From Spyradenecus sp045634445 (GTDB lineage Bacteria; Verrucomicrobiota; Kiritimatiellia; RFP12; DVOR01): DNA of 25,210 bases. This document shows, piece after piece, positions 1 through 8,115 of the stretch. The position numbers and the translations under genes were made by a program. The number at the start of each line of letters is the position of its first letter. Position 1 is the first letter of the stretch. The notes below the pieces were generated by a model, which was given only the letters and a program-made list of their open reading frames with translations, had not been told where the DNA came from and ran no database searches. The stretch lies in the NCBI GenBank assembly GCA_045634445.1, contig JAZRAG010000084.1, positions 1 to 25,210 on the forward strand, in the 5' to 3' direction.

Positions 1-29
1 TTTGCCCATGCGCGTTTTTTCTGCGGATC

Positions 30-674
30 TTAGAACTCTTCTTCGCCGCGCAGATAGGGATTATAATTCAATTCCCATGCCATTGTAGAGGCATCACCGT
101 GGCCCGAGAGAATCGTTGTTTCAGGCGGCAAGGTTTCTGCCAAAAACTTCAATGATGCGCCCAACTGTAAGAAGGAGCCGCCCGGAAGGTCGGTGCGTCC
201 TACAGAGGCCTTAAAGAGGGTGTCACCTGTAAAGCAGAGTGGCGCGTCACCTTCACGTTCAAAGAGAATGCAGTGACCGCCAGGTGTGTGGCCAGGCGTG
301 TGCAAGAAGCGCGCTGTAAGGCCTCCGCACGTGTAGGTATCGCCAGCCATCACGAGGGTTTCAGGACGCTTCTGGTGCATATAAAAGGGCGGATACTGAT
401 TAAAGGCATGCGTAAAGGCCCATTCTGCATCTTCTTCACGCATCACCACGGGCAAGGTGGGCCAACGCGTCAAGAGCGTGTCCAACGCACCTAAATGGTC
501 GAAATGGCCATGCGTCAAGACAATCACAGCTGGGGTGAGATGACGATTCTCTAATTCTGCAATAATTTCTTCAGGGTCTGTACCAGGGTCAATAATCCAG
601 GCCTCGGTATCCTTCCACACCAAATAGCAGTTTTCTCCAAGTGGACCGGTCACTACGGGATAATACTCAATCAT
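30..674 (-). CDS. MBL-fold hydrolase, glyoxalase II-like
   Basis: A 214-residue metallo-beta-lactamase-fold hydrolase, probably a cytoplasmic thioester hydrolase of the hydroxyacylglutathione-hydrolase-like group. The metal ligands are visible: H-x-H-x-D-H at residues 55-60, His129 in TPGHTPG, Asp151 in the TGDTLF segment and His192 in SGHG. The GRTDLPGG stretch (159-166) is typical of the short bacterial glyoxalase-II-like proteins that lack the C-terminal substrate domain. I chose the ATG at 674 over the GTG one codon upstream because AAAGGA lies 7 nt before it. It is 22 nt downstream of the EboC-like gene and probably cotranscribed with it. The substrate cannot be deduced; glyoxalase activity is only one option within this broad family. 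Confidence 0.9.
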   Translation of the reverse strand: MIEYYPVVTGPLGENCYLVWKDTEAWIIDPGTDPEEIIAELENRHLTPAVIVLTHGHFDHLGALDTLLTRWPTLPVVMREEDAEWAFTHAFNQYPPFYMHQKRPETLVMAGDTYTCGGLTARFLHTPGHTPGGHCILFEREGDAPLCFTGDTLFKASVGRTDLPGGSFLQLGASLKFLAETLPPETTILSGHGDASTMAWELNYNPYLRGEEEF

Positions 675-696
675 CACAACATCCTTTCATTCAAAA

Positions 697-1566
697 TCAA
701 GAACCTGCATAACGTCGAGAGGCGAGGATTGCCCCCACGTAACAACAACTGAAAAAGGTCAAGAGCCACGCACTCGTTACAGTGTACATAGACAAACACC
801 AAATGCACTGTAGCGGAATCAAGAAGCGAATCAATGCCCCTACAAGCACGGGCACTTTATGACGTTTCAATAAGAAAAGCGCCATCGCGCCCGCCACAAC
901 CAGAGGCGACCACCCTACTCCACGATCAAACCAGAGATAGAGCGGAATTAGGCCCAGGGTCATTGCAGGCGCCAAAAAACGATTGTAGCCGGCCTGCACT
1001 TTTGGATTGGCTTCGTGTTTCGCAATTACCGAAACTAAGACAATGTACGCTGTGAAGAAGACCATCGCCCAGCAGAGTTGCGGAGCGTGTGGCGTTTCTG
1101 AGATGGGCCATGTGGCAGCAGCGCCAAGATAGACATTTAAGCCGCGGCAACATCCCATGGTGACAACGCCAACCCATGGGATATTTTTCGCAATCATGTC
1201 GTAAAAGAGGATTGCCCCCAAAAGGATTCCTGCTGCAGGGAAGCCATGCCATGCGAAGAGAAGTCCCAATCCCGCAAGCACACTTGCCACCTTGAAGACG
1301 GTTGAGCGCGCAACGCGTCCTGATGGGATTGGGCGTGAAGGACGCTCAGAGGCATCTACGCGCGCGTCAAAAGCGTCATTCCACAGTAAGCCAGCAGAAT
1401 AGAGACAGAGCGAACTCAACATCGGCAAAATCGGGAAGCCACCCCGCATGCCAGACAAGCACCAACCGACTAAGATGTCGCCAGGCACAGTAAAGAGATT
1501 GGGAAGGCGAAGCAATTCTGCCCACACCTTCCAAGAGATTTGTTTCGTTCTAAATTTGAGACGCAT
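697..1566 (-). CDS. eboC: UbiA-family prenyltransferase, EboC-like
   Basis: A 289-residue polytopic membrane protein of the UbiA prenyltransferase superfamily. The first Asp motif N63-D64-x-x-D67-x-x-x-D71 is followed by RPSRPIPSGR (75-84). The second has D123 with K127, then MGCCRGLN (137-144). The LRLPNLFTVPGDIL start (19-32) together with MGxCRGLN resembles EboC of the bacterial ebo cluster rather than MenA or UbiA. This family assignment is from memory. An EboB-like hydrolase lies 4 kb upstream on the same strand, which supports the call. The ATG at 1566 is only 10 nt after a transcription terminator and has no clear Shine-Dalgarno sequence. An in-frame TTG near codon 18, preceded by GGAAGG, is an alternative start. 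The prenyl acceptor is unknown. Confidence 0.82.
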   Translation of the reverse strand: MRLKFRTKQISWKVWAELLRLPNLFTVPGDILVGWCLSGMRGGFPILPMLSSLCLYSAGLLWNDAFDARVDASERPSRPIPSGRVARSTVFKVASVLAGLGLLFAWHGFPAAGILLGAILFYDMIAKNIPWVGVVTMGCCRGLNVYLGAAATWPISETPHAPQLCWAMVFFTAYIVLVSVIAKHEANPKVQAGYNRFLAPAMTLGLIPLYLWFDRGVGWSPLVVAGAMALFLLKRHKVPVLVGALIRFLIPLQCIWCLSMYTVTSAWLLTFFSCCYVGAILASRRYAGS

Positions 1567-1575
1567 GCTTCGGCT

Positions 1576-1601
1576 AAAAAGAACGCCCGAAAACGGGCGT
1601 T
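1576..1601 (-). terminator. Rho-independent terminator after pyrK
   Basis: A perfect 8-bp stem (AACGCCCG and CGGGCGTT on the minus strand) closes a TTTT loop and is followed by CTTTTT. It lies 41 nt after the pyrK stop codon and oriented to end the secA-to-pyrK run. It stops about 10 nt before the eboC start codon, which leaves no obvious room for a separate promoter. Confidence 0.85.
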
Positions 1602-1642
1602 ACAGTGTATTGATTTCAACCACCGTGAAGCGTTTGGCGCGA

Positions 1643-2425
1643 TTACCAAACGATTTCACGCGATTCAAATACGGGGCCATCCACGCAAACGCGTGCCAAC
1701 ATTTCATCGCCCGTACCATCCTTACGGATCTTCTGCACGCAAGCCAAGCAAGCGCCCACGCCACACACCATGTGCTTATCCAAGGAGAGCCACCCCTTGA
1801 TATTGTGCGCCATGGCACGTTCGCCAACAGCACGCAACATGCCATCAGGGCCACATGCATAGAGTTCTGCAGCAGGGTCTGCGGCCAATGCAGCATCCAA
1901 TGGGAGCGTCACCAAGCCAGCTTCGCCCAAAGAGCCATCCTGCGTGGCAATGCGCACTTCCCAGCCAATCGTCTTGAAACGTTCGGTTTCAAGGATGTCA
2001 GCTGCAGTACGACCACCCACGAAGAGGATTCCCTTACGCGGAAGACGCGTAGCCAAGAACCACAAAGGTGCCACACCATAGCCGCCGCCCACCAAATACG
2101 GCGTACCGGTCGGATTCAAGGGGAAGGGCTTACCAATGGGACCCAGAATGTTCAACTGCGTACCAACGGTCAAATTTGACAAACGGTGTGTACCATAGCC
2201 CACCACCTTGTAGAGCACATAGAGCTTACCCGTAGCAGGGTCAGCATCATAGATACTAAAAGGACGGCGCAAGCGAGAAGGTTCCAAGGAGGGAATCTGC
2301 ACATGGACGAACTGACCTGGCTGTGCAACGCTCGCGATGGCAGGCGCATCAAAGGTCAACACATTGTAACCCTGCGCCAAGGGACGAATATCAATTAATG
2401 TAGCGATGGTATCTTGCATAATCAT
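1643..2425 (-). CDS. pyrK: Dihydroorotate dehydrogenase electron transfer subunit-like (PyrK)
   Basis: A 260-residue ferredoxin-reductase-type flavoprotein matching PyrK, which passes electrons from the PyrD-B flavin to NAD+ in pyrimidine synthesis. The FAD-binding RPFSIYD is at 54-60, the nucleotide-binding GGGYGVAPL at 113-121 and CGP at 191-193. A C-terminal 2Fe-2S site has Cys221, 226, 229 and 247 (C-x4-C-x2-C-x17-C). Length is normal for PyrK. It starts 1 nt after the kinase stop, with AGGAG 4 nt before the ATG at 2425 (10 nt before a second ATG at 2419), so it is translationally coupled to the kinase. Its usual partner pyrD is not in the window. Another electron-transfer role within this family is possible. 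Confidence 0.9.
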   Translation of the reverse strand: MIMQDTIATLIDIRPLAQGYNVLTFDAPAIASVAQPGQFVHVQIPSLEPSRLRRPFSIYDADPATGKLYVLYKVVGYGTHRLSNLTVGTQLNILGPIGKPFPLNPTGTPYLVGGGYGVAPLWFLATRLPRKGILFVGGRTAADILETERFKTIGWEVRIATQDGSLGEAGLVTLPLDAALAADPAAELYACGPDGMLRAVGERAMAHNIKGWLSLDKHMVCGVGACLACVQKIRKDGTGDEMLARVCVDGPVFESREIVW

Positions 2426-2426
2426 C

Positions 2427-5369
2427 TTACTCCTGAGGGTCGGTTGAACGCGGTTTCGCCTTTTCTGTAGCCTCCACAGGCGTCTTCTTTACACCTGCAG
2501 AGCCCCGCTCCAGAGCCAAATAACGCGGTTCTGTTTGAATCATGCGAATCACTTGGTTCACGGTTGAGGCGGCATTCATTTGCCCTTGTTTAGTTAAATT
2601 CGACTTCAACTGTTCAAGTTTAGAGAGGTAATTGCGATAAACAGTACGCTTATCTGCATCACAGGAATCCATTACGATACGGCGCTGCGACAAGAACGTT
2701 TCCTGCGTTTGATGCAATTCTTCAGGGAATTCAAGAATGTCTTCTTGACGCAACCGCATTGTTTCTTCAAAACGAGCCAGTTCAGAGGATGCGGCTTCCC
2801 ACGCATTGAAATTGCCCGATTGCCTAAAGGCTTCCATCAATGTGCGCAATGCAGCGAGGTACTGTTGCGGCCAATCCGCCAAAGCCTCAGTCGCTTCACG
2901 TTCCAAGCGGTCCAATTCAATGCGCAATGCATCGCGAATATTGCCCAACTCCTCCAATTCTGGCAAGGGGCCAACAGCGGGCATCGTCGCACCAGCAAAG
3001 GCGCCATTATTAGAAGTTGTCATCTTCGCAAGTAAGGCTTCATTCTCTGTAATCACCGGAAGCGCCTTAACGCGTTGAAGTTCTGCACTAATGCGCCCTG
3101 CGATTTCCATCTCGCCTTTTTGCGTATATCCCTTACGCAATTCATCGAGCGCGGCGGTATACTTCTTCGCAGCAGTGACAATCTGACGCGCAGAAATCAG
3201 CGCCTGTTCTTCACGAATCTGCAACATTGCACGCTTCAACGAAACGAGAGCTTCAATATCATTTTCGCGCGGTTCACCCAAAAGGTTTGATTGCACATAT
3301 TCATCAAGGGCCTTATCTACAGAAATCACGCCCTCGTAATTGCCCTCCTGCTGCACATTCCGACGCAATTCAGCGAGGCCATGACGATACTGCAACAACA
3401 ACTGGGATTCTTGTTGGCGGCGACGCATCACGAATTCATTCAACGTCGTTTCAAAGGCCGCGCGCTTTTCTTCAGCGCCATCTGGCAACAATGCTCTGGG
3501 GTATTCCGCAGTGGCAGAGTGTTGCACTGGGGGATAATACTTCTGGATAGAGGCATTGTTATCACAGAAAGCGATGTACGCATTATAGACTTCCGAAATG
3601 CCAGGAATTGCGGTCAAACCACGTGCAGGCATATAGAAAATCTGCAGAAGCGGACCAAAGGCCTCCTTATGCAAGCTTCCAATCAATGGCAAAGAGAGGA
3701 TATACACGATTGAGATGACAATGCCACCCCACCACCAATAACGGCGACGCAGACTACGCGTATGTGTTTCTAACAAGACGGTCACATCTTGGAATTCGGG
3801 CAAATTACCATACTTGGCACCCAAAGAATTGGCGAGTTTCTTTGCCGTTAACCAATCATGTCCGCGCACACATTGACGAATACGTGCCAAGTCTCGGCGA
3901 AGAATCTTTTCTGGAATTTCACGCAATTCTTCTTCATACACCGAAGGATCTTCATTCAACGCACGAAATTCTTCAATAAAAGCCTGTGCACGTTCGTAAT
4001 TTTCAGCCTTCAATTCATTCGGGATCAACGTTGCTAAGCGATTACGACGCGCAACGCGACGTTCGGCTTCTTCCACACGTTCACGCGCATCCATCAACAT
4101 CTTACGGCCACTTGGACCTGCGGGTTCAAATCCGTGAAGACGTCCTGCAATGGAGGCGATTCGTTCGAAGTGACGTTCTTCCCACGCGACCTCAATCATC
4201 TTTTGGATTGTCGCCACATGTTCATACATACGGCAATCCGCACCGCACGCAGGGCAATACTGTTGGCCCACGAAGATTTCTGCGCCACATTCACGGCACT
4301 GTTCGCTGCCATCCCAACCGCATTCTGCGCAGAACTTGGTGCTAATTGGATTCACCGCATCACACCACTTACAACGCCACGAGGTCTTAATCGTCGGTGC
4401 GACCGTCTTACCATGGCTCGCTGCTTCTGTCAATGCGCGTACGAAATCCTGTGCAGAGCGATAACGTTGCTCACGTTCGGTTTCCATGCTACGACGCAAG
4501 ACTTCACGCAAGAAAACGGGCACATCTTGTTCGCGGTAATAGCGCGGATTGCGTCCGGTCAACAAGAAGTAGAAGACCGCACCCAAGGAGTAGACATCTG
4601 CGCGCACATCGCTCGTAGAAGCATCCTGTTCCAATTCTGGTGCAGAATAACCCAAGCTAATCAACTTTTCACCTGGCGCAGTCAAGTCTTCTACGCGCGT
4701 CATGCCGCTCTGCGGCGTAATGCGAGCCAAGCCAAAGTCCACCAACTTTGGTTCTTGCGTAGGGTCCAAAAGGATATTTGCAGGCTTCAAGTCACGATGG
4801 ATCACGCCACAACTGTGCGCATAAACCATCGTACGGGCAATCTTCAGGATCATTGCCACAGACTCTTCTGCCGTCATCGGGCCATTTCGCGAAATGAAAT
4901 GTTCCAGCGTCATATTTGGCGGAGGCGCGACGGTTGATTCGTCTTGACGCACCACTTCCGTTTGCGCGGGGCCAGAGACGTATTCCATTACGATGTAAGG
5001 GCCAAGCGCATCCTCACCTAATGCGTAAATATGCACAATGTACGCGTGGTTTAAAGCGGCTACTGCGCGCGCCTCTGTCAAGAAACGTGTACGCAGCACA
5101 GGGTCTGCCAACGCCTTTTCATTCAAGCGTTTAATCGCGACATAACGTCCTAAACGACGATCTCGCGCAAGGTAAACCACCCCCATGCCGCCATCACCGA
5201 TTTTGCCACAAATGGCATAATCATCAGATGGGCTTCCAGAAGTCATCGGCTTTCCTGAAAGTGACTGTTCACTCTCAGGTTTAATGACAACGGTCTTATC
5301 CGTTTCGATTGCCGCGGGTGCAGGAGAAATTTCTGTTTTAGGCGAATCGGATTGCTCAGTTGTAGCCAT
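2427..5369 (-). CDS. Membrane Ser/Thr protein kinase with zinc ribbons and coiled coil
   Basis: A 980-residue Hanks-type kinase. The kinase domain spans about 51-315: glycine loop GDGGMG (58-63), ATP-site Lys80, HRDLKPAN with Asp193, DFG Asp211 and SAPE at 242-245, so it looks active. Residues 331-380 hold zinc-ribbon CxxC pairs (333/336, 347/350, 358/361, 372/375). A helical segment leads to one membrane span (about 546-565). The rest, about 400 residues, is charged, predicted helical or coiled coil and probably periplasmic. The start has GGAGG 7 nt upstream. It follows the EboB-like gene by 20 nt and overlaps operon-style with pyrK. The C-terminal region may be a sensor, but I recognise no sensor domain there, and the substrates are unknown. 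Confidence 0.93.
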   Translation of the reverse strand: MATTEQSDSPKTEISPAPAAIETDKTVVIKPESEQSLSGKPMTSGSPSDDYAICGKIGDGGMGVVYLARDRRLGRYVAIKRLNEKALADPVLRTRFLTEARAVAALNHAYIVHIYALGEDALGPYIVMEYVSGPAQTEVVRQDESTVAPPPNMTLEHFISRNGPMTAEESVAMILKIARTMVYAHSCGVIHRDLKPANILLDPTQEPKLVDFGLARITPQSGMTRVEDLTAPGEKLISLGYSAPELEQDASTSDVRADVYSLGAVFYFLLTGRNPRYYREQDVPVFLREVLRRSMETEREQRYRSAQDFVRALTEAASHGKTVAPTIKTSWRCKWCDAVNPISTKFCAECGWDGSEQCRECGAEIFVGQQYCPACGADCRMYEHVATIQKMIEVAWEERHFERIASIAGRLHGFEPAGPSGRKMLMDARERVEEAERRVARRNRLATLIPNELKAENYERAQAFIEEFRALNEDPSVYEEELREIPEKILRRDLARIRQCVRGHDWLTAKKLANSLGAKYGNLPEFQDVTVLLETHTRSLRRRYWWWGGIVISIVYILSLPLIGSLHKEAFGPLLQIFYMPARGLTAIPGISEVYNAYIAFCDNNASIQKYYPPVQHSATAEYPRALLPDGAEEKRAAFETTLNEFVMRRRQQESQLLLQYRHGLAELRRNVQQEGNYEGVISVDKALDEYVQSNLLGEPRENDIEALVSLKRAMLQIREEQALISARQIVTAAKKYTAALDELRKGYTQKGEMEIAGRISAELQRVKALPVITENEALLAKMTTSNNGAFAGATMPAVGPLPELEELGNIRDALRIELDRLEREATEALADWPQQYLAALRTLMEAFRQSGNFNAWEAASSELARFEETMRLRQEDILEFPEELHQTQETFLSQRRIVMDSCDADKRTVYRNYLSKLEQLKSNLTKQGQMNAASTVNQVIRMIQTEPRYLALERGSAGVKKTPVEATEKAKPRSTDPQE

Positions 5370-5389
5370 AACATCTCCTCCAACAAAAG

Positions 5390-6235
5390 TTAGGGTTGAC
5401 GCTGAAAGGTCGTCGGATCCTGAGGAATAATATCAAATTCTGGCTTCCAATGAGGCGAAGCAGAATAAAAAGCCATCGGTGTATCATGCGTAATTGCTTC
5501 AATCACCGATTCCGAAAAACCGTCTTCTCTCAAACGATTTACGACCTTAATCAAAGAAAGCGGATCGCTAATGCCCCAGTCTGCAGAACCATTCACAATC
5601 ACGCGTTCATGGCCATACTGACGAATCATTGCGCTCACACGTTCAGGAGAAAGTTTCGAATAGGGATAGACTGTCATCCCTGCATAGCAGCCACTCTCAA
5701 GCGCGAGGGCGATGGTTTCTTCGACGTTGTGGTCAATATCAATGCGTTCAGGCGTAAGGCCTTCAGCCTTGATAATTTCCAATACACGCGTAATCCCCTT
5801 CACCTTATTAAAGTGGGGCAAGTGTAAAATCACCGGCATTTTGCGTTCTTCTGCCATGCGCAACTGACGCACCAAGGCGTGTTCTTCATTCTCGGTGATA
5901 TTGTTGAAGCCTATTTCACCTAAAGCGACACAACGTGGATGGTCAAGATATTCACCCATGCCATCAATCACTTCATCGGCGAGTTTACGATCTTCAGCTT
6001 CCTTGGGATTCATCCCGATGGCACTCCAATGATCAACGCCAAAGCGCGCCGCACGGGTGTGTTCAAATTCCAACGAAAGCCGGAAGTAGTCAAAGAAAGT
6101 TCCCGCGTAACGGCGGTTCGCACCTTGCCAGAAAGAGGGTTCCACGCAAACGCGGATACCCTGTTCACGCATCGCCATGTACTCATCGGTGGTGCGTGAA
6201 ATCATGTGAATGTGCGGTTCAATAATCGGTTTCAT
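5390..6235 (-). CDS. eboB: TatD-family metal-dependent hydrolase, EboB-like
   Basis: A 281-residue amidohydrolase of the TatD type. Metal ligands are His8 and His10 (PHIH), Glu107 (GEIGF), His138 (LHLPH), His169 (IDHN) and Asp219 (SADWG). The signature runs MISRTTDEY (11-19), EPSFWQG (32-38), GMNPKEA (74-80), VEET (171-174) and SADWGISDPL (217-226). This matches the EboB subgroup of the ebo cluster better than the DNase TatD; the judgement is from memory of the family. Ebo proteins have been linked to export or prenylation of precursors such as that of scytonemin. There is no strong Shine-Dalgarno sequence before the ATG. It sits between the VWA gene (53 nt gap) and the kinase gene (20 nt gap). 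Other ebo genes are not in the window apart from the EboC-like one. Confidence 0.85.
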   Translation of the reverse strand: MKPIIEPHIHMISRTTDEYMAMREQGIRVCVEPSFWQGANRRYAGTFFDYFRLSLEFEHTRAARFGVDHWSAIGMNPKEAEDRKLADEVIDGMGEYLDHPRCVALGEIGFNNITENEEHALVRQLRMAEERKMPVILHLPHFNKVKGITRVLEIIKAEGLTPERIDIDHNVEETIALALESGCYAGMTVYPYSKLSPERVSAMIRQYGHERVIVNGSADWGISDPLSLIKVVNRLREDGFSESVIEAITHDTPMAFYSASPHWKPEFDIIPQDPTTFQRQP

Positions 6236-6269
6236 AGCAGAACAAACTCATTTGATCAGGCTTATTATT

Positions 6270-6293
6270 AATAAGGATAGGGTTTTCCTTATT
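6270..6293 (-). terminator. Possible AT-rich hairpin at end of VWA gene
   Basis: An 8-bp inverted repeat (AATAAGGA and TCCTTATT, 8-nt loop) overlaps the VWA stop codon and is followed on the minus strand by an A/T-rich stretch without a clean T run. It could weakly terminate or tune transcription between the VWA and eboB-like genes. The AT-rich 53-nt gap could also hold a promoter, but I see no convincing -35 and -10 pair. Confidence 0.3.
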
Positions 6294-8094
6294 TTCCCTT
6301 TGCATATGGGTTACGCACACCATAGGCCTTTGAGAACTGCGCGATACGATTTAAAAGTTGTGCAGAGGGATTCGCTGCATACTCTGCCAAAAGGTCAAAC
6401 ATCGCGCGTTCTGCCCAAATCTTACGCAAATTCAATGAAGAGGTGCGCGCCTTTTCAAGGGTAAACGTAAAGACGGCATCATACGGTGCACCTGAAGATT
6501 GGCCCTTCAATTGACAGGTCACGACCTTTACTGCGCGTGGCACACGCCCATAAATCGTCAAAGCGCGGTCTGCATAGAGATTCGTCAAGTGTTTTGGGTG
6601 AATTTCACCACCGCTCTTTGCCGTAAAGACCAACGAGAGGTCCTTCATCACAGGATTACGAATCGATTCAAAGACGGGCACCAATTCTGAAGCGATGGCA
6701 TACACATTTCCAGAGGCAGAGGTGTTTTCACCACGGTTCGCATAGCACAACATATCCAAGAAGTAGGGATTGGTCTGCTTAATACCAAATGTATAGACCG
6801 AAATAGCACCCTGGTTCATACGCGTAAATTCACCGATAATGCGCGTTGTTTCGGTCAAACCAACCGTTGCCTCACCATCGGTCACCACCACGGCAATCAA
6901 CGGACGATTCGGGTCACGCTTCAAGGTTAACAAGTCTTGCAACAACAAGAAAAGATCGGTATTTCCCTTCGCGCGGAGCGAATTCACGAAAACTTCAGCC
7001 TTTTGACGCGTTTCAGGGTTAAAGGTCATCCAAGTGCCCGAAGGTGTCAGCGTCACATCGCGGAAGGCAAAGATGTTAAAGCGGTCACCCGCACGAAGTG
7101 TACGGAAAAGCGCCGCCTTCATCGCCTCTTTACTCTGCGCCAAACGACGTGCACCAATCGAACCCGAAATGTCTTGAATAAAGACGACGTCCTTCCCCAT
7201 AATGGGCAATGGACTTTCTGGGCGACGCACAATCGCTAAGCGGAAGTAGGTGTTATCTGGATCTTCAGGCGCCTCATAAGAGGTCAAAGCCAAAGACAAA
7301 CGATTGTCAATCGCTTCAAACTTCGGGAAAGAAGAGGGACTATTCGCCTTCGCAGCATCAAGTACGGACTCGGTCATCAAGTTGACTTCTTCTGCCACGA
7401 CATCAGCCACGCCCGTCACTTCTGCAGCATCTGGCACGGGGACTGCATTAGCAATCGCGGCCAATTCTGCAAGTGCATCGGCTGCAGCACTCCCCTGCAA
7501 CGGCGGCAATGCGGGCAAACCACCCATTGCGCCCAAGGTATCTAAGCCCTCCATCTCAATCGAAGAGGCCAAGTCAGGCGCATCTGGTACGCGCTGAATC
7601 GCTTCATCAATAATCCACTTTGGGTCAGGATTCGTCTTTGTCGTAAAGTCCGTTTCAGGAATTGCCGCCACATCCTGACGCACTAACGATTCTTCAAACA
7701 AAGAACTCGGCGCCATCGGCGGAATGAATTGTTGCTGTGCAACATTCACTTCAGCCTTCGGAATTGAGGGTAACGTGGGCAACGGCACTTCCGTGTCACG
7801 CACCTTTTCCGGCAATGCTTCTGCAGCCATTTCCGCTTCCGCGACCATGTCGGGCGTTTGCATCGACGAGGCTTCTAAGAGCTCAGTCTTCTGCAAAAAG
7901 GTGTCAATACGCACAGGCGGCAACGTATCAGGGGTGATGTGTGCGCGGCGTTGTTCTGTCTGCACCGTGCGCACCCCCATATCCTTGCAGAAATAGACGA
8001 TTGCAAAGTGCAACAAGAACGACAGCGCCACTGAGAGAATCAACACAAAGGAGTGTTGACCTAACGAGAGTCCATTATCGGTTTTAGAATTCAT
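6289..8094 (-). CDS. Membrane-anchored VWA domain protein
   Basis: A 601-residue protein with one N-terminal membrane span (about 15-36) and no lipobox. A Pro/Ala/Glu-rich linker of about 240 residues follows, then a von Willebrand A domain from about 300. The MIDAS site is complete: Asp308-x-Ser310-x-Ser312, Thr379 and Asp406 (VVTDGEAT). The C-terminal 150 residues continue with a beta-rich part and a helical tail, as in chloride-channel-like or VIT-type VWA proteins, though no N-terminal VIT domain is seen. The anchor suggests the VWA domain faces the periplasm. It starts 21 nt after the secA stop with only a weak Shine-Dalgarno sequence and is probably in the same transcript. The ligand and function are unknown; the layout recalls surface-assembly or TonB/MotB-like spanning proteins, which is inference only. 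Confidence 0.85.
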   Translation of the reverse strand: MNSKTDNGLSLGQHSFVLILSVALSFLLHFAIVYFCKDMGVRTVQTEQRRAHITPDTLPPVRIDTFLQKTELLEASSMQTPDMVAEAEMAAEALPEKVRDTEVPLPTLPSIPKAEVNVAQQQFIPPMAPSSLFEESLVRQDVAAIPETDFTTKTNPDPKWIIDEAIQRVPDAPDLASSIEMEGLDTLGAMGGLPALPPLQGSAAADALAELAAIANAVPVPDAAEVTGVADVVAEEVNLMTESVLDAAKANSPSSFPKFEAIDNRLSLALTSYEAPEDPDNTYFRLAIVRRPESPLPIMGKDVVFIQDISGSIGARRLAQSKEAMKAALFRTLRAGDRFNIFAFRDVTLTPSGTWMTFNPETRQKAEVFVNSLRAKGNTDLFLLLQDLLTLKRDPNRPLIAVVVTDGEATVGLTETTRIIGEFTRMNQGAISVYTFGIKQTNPYFLDMLCYANRGENTSASGNVYAIASELVPVFESIRNPVMKDLSLVFTAKSGGEIHPKHLTNLYADRALTIYGRVPRAVKVVTCQLKGQSSGAPYDAVFTFTLEKARTSSLNLRKIWAERAMFDLLAEYAANPSAQLLNRIAQFSKAYGVRNPYAKGK

Positions 8095-8115
8095 CTTTTA
8101 GCAATCTTCTCTACT

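Noticed and set aside
1..29. Start of another minus-strand gene (ATG at 9-7)
   Set aside because: Only three codons are visible and no ribosome site precedes it, so it cannot be supported.
1448..2179. 243-residue plus-strand frame opposite ubiA and pyrK
   Set aside because: It lies antisense to two well-supported genes, runs through the terminator and has no recognisable motif.
4134..4937. 267-residue plus-strand frame opposite the kinase
   Set aside because: Antisense to conserved kinase and zinc-ribbon motifs and without its own ribosome site.
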